Counted from the stretch's first letter, positions 37,487 through 45,465 are shown. The stretch: 64,000 bases of DNA from Chromatiaceae bacterium (GCA_024235215.1 JACKMU010000010.1:62001-126000); one strand, 5' to 3'. The notes: generated by a model not told the origin, from the letters alone. Numbers and translations: made by a program.

Positions 37487-39148
37487 ATGGTAAACAGCAA
37501 CAGCGGAATGCGTGAGGTCAACTATGTCTCACTCGATGAGCGGCGCATCTTCAGCGCACGGCTGGTCTGGCGGCAAGGGCGGATCAGCGGGATCCATGAG
37601 ACTGGAGCGGAGCGGCCGGGACTGGGTTACCTGATTCCCGGATTCATCGATGCGCATGTCCATATCGAAAGCGCCATGCTGACACCGGCCGAGTTCGGAC
37701 GCATCGCGCTGCGCCACGGCACGCTGGCAGTGGTCGCGGATCCGCATGAGATTGCCAACGTGCTGGGAGTTGCGGGGGTCCGGTTCATGCTGGAGAACGC
37801 CCGTGAAACCCCGTTCCATCTTTTCTTCGGCGCACCCTCCTGTGTGCCCGCCACGCCGTTCGAGACCGCACATGGGGTGTTGGGCTGTGCTGAGATCGAG
37901 GCACTGCTACACCAGCCGGAAGTCTGCTGTCTGTCTGAGATGATGAACTTTCCCGGTGTATTGGCGCGCGATCCCGAGGTGATCTCCAAGATCGCTCTGG
38001 CACAGCGGCTGGGTTATCCGGTGGATGGTCATGCCCCCGGTCTGGTCGGAGAACAGGCAGCAGCCTATGTCGGCGCCGGAATCTCCACCGACCATGAGTG
38101 TTTCAGCCTGCGCGAAGCGCGCGACAAGATCGCAGCCGGCATGTGGGTGCTGATCCGCGAAGGGTCAGCGGCACGCAACTTCGATACGCTGCATCCGCTG
38201 ATCTCGGAGTCACCCGGTCGGGTGATGCTCTGCTCCGACGACAAACACCCGGATGATCTGTTGCGTGACCACATCAGCGCACTGGCGGCACGTGCGCTCG
38301 CCAAGGGGCATGCGCTGTTTGATGTGCTGCGCTGCGCCTGTATCAATCCGATCGACCACTATCGGCTACCACTCGGCCGGCTGCGGGTCGGGGACCCGAT
38401 GGATGCGGTGGAGCTGGCAGACCTGGTCGATCTCAACGCTTCCCGGGTATGGCTGCAAGGGGAGCTGGTGGTCGAGGAGGGCAAGGTGCTGCTGCCGAGG
38501 GTTCCGGTGGAACCGGTCAATCTGTTCCACGCCTGCCCGATCGAACCGTCCGATCTGGCGGTACCCTCGGTGGGCGAAACCATTCGGGTGATCGGGGTGA
38601 CGGACGGCTCGCTGGTGACCAGCGAGAGGCTGCTGGCGCCAGCAACCGGACAGGGGCGGGTCACCGCGGACCTCGACCGGGACATTCTGCAGATCTGCGT
38701 GCTCAACCGCTACCGTCCGAGCAAGCCAGCGCTGGGGTTTATCCAGGGTTTTGGGCTGAAACGGGGGGCGATCGCCTCCAGCGTGGCACACGATTCGCAT
38801 AATATCGTTGCGGTGGGCGTGGATCCGGAATCGATCTGCCGGGCAGTGAATGCGGTGATCGAAAACAGTGGCGGCATTGCCGTTTGCGACAGCGGTGAGC
38901 CGGAGATTCTGCCACTCCCGCTGGCCGGAATCATGAGTGACCGGTCCGGTGACTGGGTCGGCGGAGAATATGCCCGGCTGGACCGGGCGGCGCGAGCACT
39001 CGGTTCCGGATTGAGCGCACCCTTCATGACACTCTCGTTCATGGCGCTGCTGGTGATTCCCGAGCTGAAACTGAGCGACCGCGGACTGTTTGACGGCCGC
39101 CGTTTTGAGTTTGTCGACCTATGGCTGCCCGGATCAGCTCACTGCTGA
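37487..39148 (+). CDS. ade: adenine deaminase
   Basis: A 553-residue amidohydrolase converting adenine to hypoxanthine plus ammonia. The Ade signatures are all present: PGFIDAHVHIESAMLTP (metal His pair), ADPHEIANVLG, VDGHAPGLVG, ISTDHECFS and MLCSDDKHPDDL. The C-terminal domain includes GGIAVCDSGE. Slightly shorter than Bacillus Ade. The start is ATG 37487 or, after seven codons, ATG 37508. It is divergent from the BMP-type transporter, suggesting that imported purines are deaminated and fed into IMP/GMP salvage. Confidence 0.92.
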   Translation: MVNSNSGMREVNYVSLDERRIFSARLVWRQGRISGIHETGAERPGLGYLIPGFIDAHVHIESAMLTPAEFGRIALRHGTLAVVADPHEIANVLGVAGVRFMLENARETPFHLFFGAPSCVPATPFETAHGVLGCAEIEALLHQPEVCCLSEMMNFPGVLARDPEVISKIALAQRLGYPVDGHAPGLVGEQAAAYVGAGISTDHECFSLREARDKIAAGMWVLIREGSAARNFDTLHPLISESPGRVMLCSDDKHPDDLLRDHISALAARALAKGHALFDVLRCACINPIDHYRLPLGRLRVGDPMDAVELADLVDLNASRVWLQGELVVEEGKVLLPRVPVEPVNLFHACPIEPSDLAVPSVGETIRVIGVTDGSLVTSERLLAPATGQGRVTADLDRDILQICVLNRYRPSKPALGFIQGFGLKRGAIASSVAHDSHNIVAVGVDPESICRAVNAVIENSGGIAVCDSGEPEILPLPLAGIMSDRSGDWVGGEYARLDRAARALGSGLSAPFMTLSFMALLVIPELKLSDRGLFDGRRFEFVDLWLPGSAHC

Positions 39149-39223
39149 TTTAGCCAATCTGAGCGTTGGCCGGCTACCGCGGCCAGCTCGGGAAACACGG
39201 GATAGTCTGCGTGGAATAGGGAG

Positions 39224-39700
39224 TTACCTATCTCCCCGGCCGTTCAATTCACGTTGACCCATCATGAACGCTACACTATCCGCTACCGCAGATACAGCAA
39301 CCGACTTCCCCTCTCGCTCAAACAACAGCAAAGACTTGCTTTCCGAAACAAGCATCCAGCCTTTGCGATTTTCAGCGAGTTTGTAAAACTCCAGAACCGG
39401 TTCTGCACCACCCTCGACGGTAAATACCCAAAAAGGTTTTTCACCCAAGCCAGTTGCGATACCGCTACTGGATACAAACCCCGGATAAGGTTCAAACCCC
39501 ATTTGTTCCAGCCGATTCACAGCACCATCTTGGAACCATAACGCAATCACCAGCACCGGAACCAATACAAACATCAAGGTTACGATTCCCGATTTACCCC
39601 ACGAACTGATAGGCTGCTCGCGTCTAACAAAGATCACATAGTACAACAGGGCTGCCGTCATCAAGCAGCCGCCCAGCAATGCGATCAAAGACAAATCCAT
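39224..39700 (-). CDS. hypothetical membrane-anchored protein
   Basis: A 158-residue protein with two N-terminal helices (about 5-25 and 37-55) and a soluble domain of about 100 residues (probably periplasmic), rich in beta strands (PFWVFTVEGGAEPVLEFY). No family is recognised. It is the last normal gene before the mobile-element island and is convergent with adenine deaminase. Confidence 0.6.
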   Translation of the reverse strand: MDLSLIALLGGCLMTAALLYYVIFVRREQPISSWGKSGIVTLMFVLVPVLVIALWFQDGAVNRLEQMGFEPYPGFVSSSGIATGLGEKPFWVFTVEGGAEPVLEFYKLAENRKGWMLVSESKSLLLFEREGKSVAVSAVADSVAFMMGQRELNGRGDR

Positions 39701-39815
39701 GAACCGTGCGATTCCCGAGATCTAACGGCAGCCATAACCGGGCCCAAAAAGCAGAGCGACGAGGAACGGGGAGCTGCTATTTTTGGGATCCGAGCTGATG
39801 GCATTGATATGCGAT

Positions 39816-40042
39816 TTATAGTTTGTCTTCATCAGCAGACTCTGAATCTTGTACTTTACCCATTGCCTCTAGAAATGACTTCCTGCTCCCACGCTTTGCT
39901 TTTTGAACAAGATATTTTTCAGTTAACAGCGCCGACATTTTTTCTGCTACTGCAGAGGAAATAAACTGATTAATTGAAATACCTTCTTCTTTTGCCAAAG
40001 ACTTGATTTCTTCATGAAATGAATGCTGGATTTGCTGAGGAG
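39816..40042 (-). pseudogene. 5'-truncated ribbon-helix-helix (HicB-like) antitoxin
   Basis: The segment HEEIKSLAKEEGISINQF followed by ISSAVAEKMSALLTEKYL is the ribbon-helix-helix DNA-binding part of HicB-type antitoxins that accompany PIN toxins. The open frame to 40082 is completed only by codons from the inserted IS3 element, so the native start is lost. The C-terminal tail (KRGSRKSFLEAMGKV) is intact. On the minus strand it lies downstream of the PIN toxin remnant on the other side of the IS, the usual gene order. Confidence 0.7.
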
Positions 40043-40321
40043 GTATGAGGTGGACCCCAAACGTCGGACAGTTTGAAGCCAAAAATAAGCTAAGAACGAG
40101 AGCGGTTCTTGAGATCCTTATTTACTAAAAATAGTAGTTGTTGAAAACGCCTGCCGTCAACACCTTTGTCAGCCCGGCGTAGTGTGGGTAAGGGGTGAAT
40201 GAGTGTGGTAAAGCTGTGGTCAAAAGCAAGCCTGCGAGCTTTTGTCCATAGCTTTTCCACACGCTTTTCGCGTAGCGAAAACATTCACGCCTTATCCACA
40301 CGAAGACCGGTCGCACAGTCT

Positions 40322-41173
40322 TCATGACACGAACCTTTCAGACACAGCCGAGGCGGCATGAACCTTTGCCGGTGTCAGCCCACCTAAGGCGCTGTGAGGG
40401 CGTTTGTGGTTATAGAAGTCGAAGTATTGTGCCAAACAGTGATACAGCTGAGAGACGCTCTGGTAGTCCTTGAGATAGATCTCCTCGTACTTGACGGTAC
40501 GCCATAACCGTTCGATGAAAACATTGTCCAGTGCACGCCCACGTCCATCCATGCTGATCAAGATCTGACGATCAAGCAAGCAGGCGGTAAATTCCGTGCT
40601 GGTAAACTGGCTGCCCTGGTCGGTGTTGAAGATCACCGGATGGGCATGGTCGAGCGCCTCCTCCAGCATACTGACACAGAACAGGTGGTCGAGGGTATTG
40701 GACAGTTCCCAAGCGATCACATAGCGGCTGTACCAATCGATGACGGCGGCCAGGTACATGAAGCCGACATGCATCGGAATGTAGGTGATATCCGTTGACC
40801 AAACGAGGTTAGCGTGATCGAGCTGCAGGTCCTTCAGGAGGTACGGATAGACCTTGTGCGCGGGATGCGCCCGACTGGTATGCGGGCCTGGCACGGTCGC
40901 TTGTAAACCCATTTTGCGCATCAGGCGCTGCACACGCTTACGATTGACGACATATCCCTGTTCGGCCAGGCAGCGGGTCATTTGACGGCTGCCGTAAAAG
41001 GGCGTGCGCAAGTACTGTTCGTCAATCAAGCGCATGTATGACAGATTCTCCTCGGACTCGACGGCGCACGGGGAATGGTAGTAGCTCGAACGGTTCAGGC
41101 TGATCAGCTCACATTGGCGGACAATGCTCAATTGCGGATGGTGAGGTTCGATCAACATGCGCTTATTCCTCAC
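40322..41173 (-). CDS. IS3-family transposase OrfB (integrase core)
   Basis: A 283-residue DDE recombinase. The catalytic residues can be read in WSTDITYIP (D), IFNTDQGSQFT (D) and the Glu of NVFIERLWRT. The N-terminal HTH_21 helices precede it (FYGSRQMTRCLAEQGYVVNRKR). It overlaps orfA by 11 bp and would be made mainly as an OrfAB fusion by -1 frameshifting. Confidence 0.93.
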   Translation of the reverse strand: MRNKRMLIEPHHPQLSIVRQCELISLNRSSYYHSPCAVESEENLSYMRLIDEQYLRTPFYGSRQMTRCLAEQGYVVNRKRVQRLMRKMGLQATVPGPHTSRAHPAHKVYPYLLKDLQLDHANLVWSTDITYIPMHVGFMYLAAVIDWYSRYVIAWELSNTLDHLFCVSMLEEALDHAHPVIFNTDQGSQFTSTEFTACLLDRQILISMDGRGRALDNVFIERLWRTVKYEEIYLKDYQSVSQLYHCLAQYFDFYNHKRPHSALGGLTPAKVHAASAVSERFVS

Positions 41174-41462
41174 CGAATTCAGCTGTCTTTTTTTTTAGCC
41201 AGTCCAGTTCCATTTTCAAGCGCCCGATCTCTTCGAACAGCGGCGCGGTGAGTTGCTGTTCGTTTGGCGGTGGCGGCGACAATTTGCCGCGCTTGAAGGT
41301 TTCCGGCAAGCTGTCGATGGCCTGCTTTTTCCAACTGCTAATCTGGGTCGGATGGACTTGGTATTGACTGGCTAGTTCGCTGGTGGTTTTCAGTCCCTTG
41401 ATGGCGGCGAGTGAGACCTTGGCTTTGAATTCCGGGGTATGGATTTTACGCTTCTTGGACAT
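41163..41462 (-). CDS. IS3-family transposase OrfA
   Basis: A 99-residue helix-turn-helix protein (HTPEFKAKVSLAAIKGLKTT then SQYQVHPTQISSWKKQ). ATG 41462 has GAGG upstream. Near the end a run of nine A on the coding strand (41188-41196) is the likely slippery site that joins it to OrfB. Confidence 0.9.
   Translation of the reverse strand: MSKKRKIHTPEFKAKVSLAAIKGLKTTSELASQYQVHPTQISSWKKQAIDSLPETFKRGKLSPPPPNEQQLTAPLFEEIGRLKMELDWLKKKTAEFGEE
41188..41196 (-). promoter_or_regulatory. A9 slippery sequence for OrfA/OrfB frameshifting
   Basis: Nine consecutive A on the coding strand lie at the end of orfA, before the overlap with orfB. Such A-runs drive programmed -1 frameshifting in IS3-family elements. 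Confidence 0.7.
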
Positions 41463-41546
41463 CGTTGACTGCCTCTGGATTGCGGGTAACTTTGCCCTCA
41501 ATTCTTAGCTTATCAGCCTGTCCAATTTTCGGGGTCCACTTCAGTA

Positions 41547-41757
41547 ATCAAGTATTGCATCGATATCCACCTCTCCCAGGCCATCAAGCATTCCCTCTCT
41601 TGATCAATGATTCATACTCAACAAACAATGGGACAGATATGTTTGGTTGATATTCATCATTAGGCAATAAAATCAGCAATTTGTGTGAGTCCCCAAGCTT
41701 TGATCTCAGAGCAGCTGCAAGAACACTTGTATCAATTACTACATTTACAGATTCCAT
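41547..41757 (-). pseudogene. PIN-domain toxin remnant, frameshifted and truncated
   Basis: Reading left from ATG 41757, the frame gives MESVNVVIDTSVLAAALRSK and then SVPLFVEYESLIKR, the start of a PIN nuclease with its first catalytic Asp and the conserved Glu. It then meets a stop at 41584-41586. A shifted frame continues the fold as GMLDGLGEVDIDAILDYLLS until the IS3 edge. Roughly the C-terminal half is absent even on the far side, so a deletion preceded the IS insertion. Together with 39816-40042 it is a dead toxin-antitoxin pair. Confidence 0.7.
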
Positions 41758-42011
41758 CTATGGTATTAGACGTGATACCGTTTATAGAGCAAGATTTTTA
41801 CACGCATAACGAGCCTGTCGAAAACCCCGTTTTCTGGAGACAGTTTTCCTACAGGATGATTTCCAATGGCTCTTATTCATTGTTTCTCGTCCATTTGATC
41901 CGATCTTTCCCATTACTCAAAGATCCATCTCTTTCCATGTAACCCTACGCCCACTCCCAGCTATAGCGGTGAATGTTCAGCATGTTGTGCGTAACCGGCC
42001 ATTCCAAGGCA

Positions 42012-43550
42012 TTATTGTGAAGCCAATGCCAGATCTGATTTCATGGGGTTGTCGGCGAACCTGGTTTTCCATACCCGAGGAGTGAGGTCGATCACCTCGC
42101 TTGCCGGATGGTCACTGACCCGCTGCAAGACATCCACCAGGTAGACATACGGATCGATACCCTGCAATTTACAGGTCACCAACAGGCTCTGAATCACAGC
42201 GACCCGGTCGGCACCGATTTCGCTCCAACAGAACAGCCAGTTCTTTCTGCCGGTCGGGATCACACGCAGTCCTCGTTCCAGATGGTTGGTGTCGATCGGT
42301 ACCTCAGGATCGCTGAGAAACACCTCCAGTCCGGAGACCCTGGAACGGGCATAGTTCAGCGCCTTGGCCAGCGGACTGCTGGGCAACAGATCCGGCCGAT
42401 GGCATTGATCGTCACACCAGCACCAGAAGGCTCGAACCACTGGCTCGCTGTGTTGCGTTCGATAGTCCAGCTTGCGCTCTCCTTCGAGTTGCCGTTGTCG
42501 AATGATCTCTTCATGGCGATACAGGGCACCGATCAACGCCAGTGCCTCTTCAACCGCCTGGGGCTCACTCTCCTGCGCTTTCTCGAACCCCCGACGGCAG
42601 TGACTCCAGCATTGGGCGAGCGTCACTCCCTCCTTCTTCCGGGCATAAGCCGCATAGGCCTCGTAGCCATCACTGAGCAGGGTACCCTGGAAATCTCCCA
42701 GGAAGGTGGCCACATGCTGATGGGCACGCGATGGGGCATAGTGAAATACCATCTCGTCGGCATCGCCGTAGATCGGCCAGAAATAGGCTTGGCGCATCTT
42801 GCCCTTTTTCTGACGTCCCGCCTTGATCGGCGTTTCGTCCATTGCCAGCACCCGGCCCTGCAGTTGATGCCAGGATTGGACATCGACAATGGGACGGAGC
42901 AGGTCGATGCTTCGCCCGGTCCAGGTGGTCAAACTGCTGCGGCTGACCTGGATCCCGCTCTGCAGCAGACGCTGGTGCTGACGGTACAGCGGCAGGTGGT
43001 AACAGAACTTGTCGATCAGCATACCGGCCAGAAAACTGACATCGACCACCGTCTTGTCCAATACGTTCACCGGTGCTGGCGTGGTGAGGATCGTCTGGTC
43101 CTCCAGCAGTTTGTACACCGGGCGGGTGTATTCGATGATCACATAACTGCCGGGGCGCTGGGCCAGGCGATAGCTGACTTTGTGACCGATCAGCTGGCGT
43201 CGCTCTTCGGGGATAGCTTCGATCTCCGGATCGGTGACCCGAATGATCTCTCGGGGTACGTCGTCACTGAAACGCAGTCCGCTGTCGTTGACAGCACCGT
43301 CACGCATCTTCTTGCGCCGCTGATAAGTGACGGTTTCCTTGGGGGTCTCTTTCGGGGGTGGTGGGTTGGCGACACCCAGAGCGGATAAGAGATTACCCTG
43401 GATTCCTGGGTCCACATCCAGGCGCTTCTCTGATTTGCGCCCAAACAGTTGGCGCTTGAACCACTCCAGCTGTTGGGTGGCGGCAGCCAGATCGGCGCTC
43501 AGTTGTGCATTCTGGCGCTCTAATTCAACTACCCGATCTGCCGCCGTCAA
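42012..43550 (-). CDS. tnpC: IS66-family transposase TnpC
   Basis: A 512-residue DDE transposase. It has the N-terminal coiled coil (VELERQNAQLSADLAAATQQ), the zinc-finger-like IS66 region and the core with AMDETPIKAGRQKKG, DGYEAYAAY and DTNHLERGLRVIPTGRKNW holding the catalytic Asp and Glu residues. The C-terminal IS66_C tail is present. Length is normal. The first codon is TTG. Confidence 0.95.
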   Translation of the reverse strand: MTAADRVVELERQNAQLSADLAAATQQLEWFKRQLFGRKSEKRLDVDPGIQGNLLSALGVANPPPPKETPKETVTYQRRKKMRDGAVNDSGLRFSDDVPREIIRVTDPEIEAIPEERRQLIGHKVSYRLAQRPGSYVIIEYTRPVYKLLEDQTILTTPAPVNVLDKTVVDVSFLAGMLIDKFCYHLPLYRQHQRLLQSGIQVSRSSLTTWTGRSIDLLRPIVDVQSWHQLQGRVLAMDETPIKAGRQKKGKMRQAYFWPIYGDADEMVFHYAPSRAHQHVATFLGDFQGTLLSDGYEAYAAYARKKEGVTLAQCWSHCRRGFEKAQESEPQAVEEALALIGALYRHEEIIRQRQLEGERKLDYRTQHSEPVVRAFWCWCDDQCHRPDLLPSSPLAKALNYARSRVSGLEVFLSDPEVPIDTNHLERGLRVIPTGRKNWLFCWSEIGADRVAVIQSLLVTCKLQGIDPYVYLVDVLQRVSDHPASEVIDLTPRVWKTRFADNPMKSDLALASQ

Positions 43551-43602
43551 GAGAGCTTATCCTATTGATTAGAATAACTATATTTTACCAATATTCGACC
43601 AA

Positions 43603-43953
43603 TCACGCGACCAGTTTATAGCGCTTGCGCCGCTTTTTTACCACCAGATCGATGCCTTCGAGCAGGCCCAGAAATTCCGTATGACATAATGCCCGCTTGT
43701 AGCCGTCTCCTCCGGTCAGTGCGGCAAATTGTCCCTGTTCAAGTCGTTTGCTCCAGACGCAGTAGCCTCCCTCCTCAAACGCCAGCAGCTTGATCTGGGT
43801 ACGACGCCGGTTGACAAAGACGAACCAGTGGCCACTGGTCGGGTTCTCCCCAAGGTGGGTTTTGACCAGCGCGGAGAGACCATCGAAAGAACGCCTTATG
43901 TCCGTCGGTTGCAGGCATAGCCAGATCCGCCGCCCTGCTGGAATACTCAGCAT
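43603..43953 (-). CDS. tnpB: IS66 accessory protein TnpB
   Basis: A 116-residue IS66 Orf2 protein: RIWLCLQPTDIRRSFDGLSA followed by the conserved FVFVNRRRTQIKLL and WSKRLEQGQF. It is required with TnpA for IS66 transposition. ATG 43953 overlaps the tnpA stop in ATGCTGA, so translation is coupled. Confidence 0.95.
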   Translation of the reverse strand: MLSIPAGRRIWLCLQPTDIRRSFDGLSALVKTHLGENPTSGHWFVFVNRRRTQIKLLAFEEGGYCVWSKRLEQGQFAALTGGDGYKRALCHTEFLGLLEGIDLVVKKRRKRYKLVA

Positions 43954-44261
43954 GGGCGGCGCAGACGCAGTACCACGTCCGTTCCCAGTTGCAGTTCGAT
44001 ATCCCAACCAGTTGATTCCCGTGGCTGTTCGTCTGAGGTTAATTCTGTGAACAGGAGCGTATTCGCAGGCTGTGATTGTGAAACGATCAGTCGGCGCAGT
44101 TTCGTTCGCCAGTGACTGAATGTGCTGAGTGAAATATCCTGCTCGTGGCAGAACTGTTCACGGGTCTGACCACTTGCACGATAACGATCAAAAATCACCC
44201 GCCATTGTTCTGGTGTTCTTTGGATTCGTAGATGTTTCGTTTCTTTGCTCGTTGCACTCAT
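43947..44261 (-). CDS. tnpA: IS66 accessory protein TnpA
   Basis: A 104-residue small protein with a helix-turn-helix (RTPEQWRVIFDRYRASGQTR then CHEQDISLSTFSHWR), typical of IS66 OrfA. First gene of the element. Confidence 0.92.
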   Translation of the reverse strand: MSATSKETKHLRIQRTPEQWRVIFDRYRASGQTREQFCHEQDISLSTFSHWRTKLRRLIVSQSQPANTLLFTELTSDEQPRESTGWDIELQLGTDVVLRLRRPC

Positions 44262-44359
44262 GCCCTCTCTCCATCGGTTTTAAGAAAGTGATGGGAGAGA
44301 GAATAAAGTGTTCTCGCTAAATGGAAATAACGGCCGAAAATGGCCGCTTACTGTTGTGC

Positions 44360-44607
44360 AACATCATCATCAGCTTCCATTAGTCACAATCAGCTGTGTA
44401 TCCTGGTCTGAGTTCGAAGGGGCCGTAACGGTTGGCCAAAACGTTGGCCACGCAATCCGGTATGACCAAAAAGTGGTTGGCTCAACAAGGGCTCGTCTCA
44501 GTGAGGGACCTATGGATTAAGTTTCACTATGCTTGATGAACCGCCTGGTGCGGACCCGCATGCCAGGTGGTGGGGGAGGGCGGGTTAGAGACCCGTCCTT
44601 ACCCGAT
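44360..44607 (+). mobile_element. 3' remnant of a group IIC-like intron
   Basis: Domain V is at 44538-44573, with arms ACCGCCTGG / CCAGGTGGT and CGC within the first arm, the triad seen in class IIC (AGC in other classes). Domain VI follows (GGGCGGG / CCCGTCC) with a bulged A seven bases before the 3' end ACCCGAT at 44607. Upstream is only the tail of its maturase; the rest is gone, and IS66 sits at the broken edge. The 3' exon begins TAGCC, which matches the second half of an integron R site (GTTAGCC), as in attC-targeting IIC introns. Confidence 0.75.
44396..44536 (+). pseudogene. C-terminal remnant of intron reverse transcriptase/maturase
   Basis: The frame reads LSSKGP, stop, then RLAKTLATQSGMTKKWLAQQ and GLVSVRDLWIKFHYA before TGA 44534-44536. 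This matches the usual end of class C group II intron proteins. An in-frame TAA at 44426-44428 replaces what is normally Trp. The rest of the protein is missing. Confidence 0.65.
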
Positions 44608-44748
44608 TAGCCGTTGTTCTCATTCAACCGACCTTCAACGTACTTATTCAGAATGCTGGTAATCAGGGTTTGATAGGGAATGCCTTCCGCAAGGGCTCGT
44701 TTTTGTAACTCACGTAAATCTTTTGACGAGAGCCTAACCCGCGGTTAA
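44607..44748 (-). pseudogene. C-terminal part of a small CopG/BrnA-like antitoxin
   Basis: The minus strand encodes RLSSKDLRELQKRALAEGIP followed by YQTLITSILNKYVEGRL and ends NENNG, TAA. This is the conserved C-terminal ribbon-helix-helix part of a widespread antitoxin family. The N-terminal half is absent and a stop lies directly upstream. The TAA sits at the junction with the group IIC intron end, so its first base pair is now supplied by the intron. It reads as the gene of an integron-like cassette. Confidence 0.65.
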
Positions 44749-44778
44749 GCATTCGCAAATATGCTCCGAAGTGTTTTT

Positions 44779-44835
44779 GCACTAACGTTGCGCTCAGCCG
44801 CCGCTTTTGGCGGTCGGCTGGAGCTTGTTAGATGC
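44779..44835 (-). repeat. attC: integron attC recombination site, 57 bp
   Basis: Read on the minus strand, it starts GCATCTAAC (R''), continues AAGCTCCAGCCGACCGCC, has an AAAA loop, then GGCGGCTGAGCGCAAC and ends GTTAGTGC (R'). The two R sites and the long arms are complementary with small offsets, the structure of an attC (59-base element). Arm length and the AA after TAAC favour the minus-strand orientation. It separates the ccdAB cassette from the antitoxin fragment. No integrase gene is visible. Confidence 0.75.
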
Positions 44836-44899
44836 TTTTTTCTTTGCTAGATTATGAATGCGCACCAACAATACGCATTTACGATAGGGAGTATATTTT

Positions 44900-45145
44900 A
44901 TGCCACAGATATTTGATGTTAAAGCCTCCAAAAAGGCCACTAATCTTAGTATTAACAGTGACTTACTATCGAAAGCAAGGAAACTAAATATTAACCTTTC
45001 AGCTACACTGGAACATGCCCTTGAGGCAGAGTTGAGGTTGGTTGAGCGAGATGACTGGTTAAAAAATAATGAAAACGCCATTTGTGAATTAAATGAATTA
45101 GCTGAAAAAAAAGGATTGTTCTCTGACGCCTACAGAGATTTTTAA
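44900..45145 (+). CDS. ccdA: CcdA-family antitoxin
   Basis: An 81-residue antitoxin. The N-terminal half (SKKATNLSINSDLLSKARKL) is the ribbon-helix-helix operator-binding part; the C-terminal half (DDWLKNNENAICELNELAEK) is the CcdB-neutralising arm, ending GLFSDAYRDF as in F-plasmid CcdA. AGGGAG lies 8 bases before the ATG. The stop overlaps ccdB by one base. The gene is AT-rich compared with the chromosome, fitting horizontal origin. It is transcribed opposite to the attC orientation, so it has its own promoter within the cassette. Confidence 0.92.
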   Translation: MPQIFDVKASKKATNLSINSDLLSKARKLNINLSATLEHALEAELRLVERDDWLKNNENAICELNELAEKKGLFSDAYRDF

Positions 45146-45462
45146 TGTCACAATTTACTTTATATAAAAACGAAGACAGTTCTTCGAAGGATACCTACCC
45201 TTATTTTGTTGACATTCAAAATGCCTTGCTTAGCGGTTTAAATTCTAGATTGGTCATTCCTCTGTCTTCACATAAATCCTTAAATGGAACTGATGCCAAA
45301 CGGCTATGTCCTGTTATTCATCTCGATGAAGGTGATTTTGTTTTACTGACACATCAAATGACTTCTGTTCCAAATTCAATTTTAAAAAACGAAGTAGCTT
45401 CTTTGGAGAGTTTCCGTTACGAGATCCTCAGCGCTATCGATTTTCTGTTATCAGGCATCTAA
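45145..45462 (+). CDS. ccdB: CcdB-family gyrase toxin
   Basis: A 105-residue toxin of the CcdB family, whose F-plasmid member poisons DNA gyrase. Conserved stretches are YPYFVDIQNALLSGLNSRLV, LCPVIHLDEGDFVLLTHQM and the C-terminal helix ending with Gly-Ile. In F CcdB the last Trp-Gly-Ile contacts gyrase; here it is Ser-Gly-Ile, so the Trp is missing. Length is normal. The TAA stop lies inside CATCTAACG, a half attC site. With ccdA it forms an apparently complete addiction module. Confidence 0.92.
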   Translation: MSQFTLYKNEDSSSKDTYPYFVDIQNALLSGLNSRLVIPLSSHKSLNGTDAKRLCPVIHLDEGDFVLLTHQMTSVPNSILKNEVASLESFRYEILSAIDFLLSGI

Positions 45463-45465
45463 CGC
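45457..45465 (-). repeat. residual right end of a second attC site
   Basis: On the minus strand GTTAGATGC follows GAGGC, identical to the usual right end (R') of an attC and to the R'' of the complete site at 44779-44835. The remainder of this attC is replaced by group II intron sequence. It bounds a cassette of about 0.7 kb containing ccdAB. Confidence 0.55.

Larger units (their letters stand above)
40046..41543 (-). mobile_element. IS3-family insertion sequence with 3-bp duplication
   Basis: The termini are TGAGGTGGACCCC at the left and its inverse TGAAGTGGACCCC at the right, with matching positions continuing past GGACAG. GTA flanks both sides (40043-40045 and 41544-41546), a 3-bp target duplication as expected for IS3. 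It carries orfA and orfB on the minus strand and a 276-bp non-coding stretch at the left. About 1,498 bp. Both genes look intact, so it may still be active. Confidence 0.9.
41991..44351 (-). mobile_element. complete IS66-family insertion sequence
   Basis: The ends are GTAACCGGCCATT (left) and the inverse of GTAAGCGGCCATT (right), the usual GTAA start of IS66. An exact 8-bp duplication TGTTGTGC lies at 41983-41990 and 44352-44359. It carries tnpA, tnpB and tnpC in order on the minus strand, 2,361 bp in all. The intact genes and perfect duplication indicate a recent insertion. Confidence 0.95.

Noticed and set aside
41685..41942. 85-residue plus-strand open frame
   Set aside because: It lies antisense to the PIN toxin remnant and has no ribosome site or recognisable motif.
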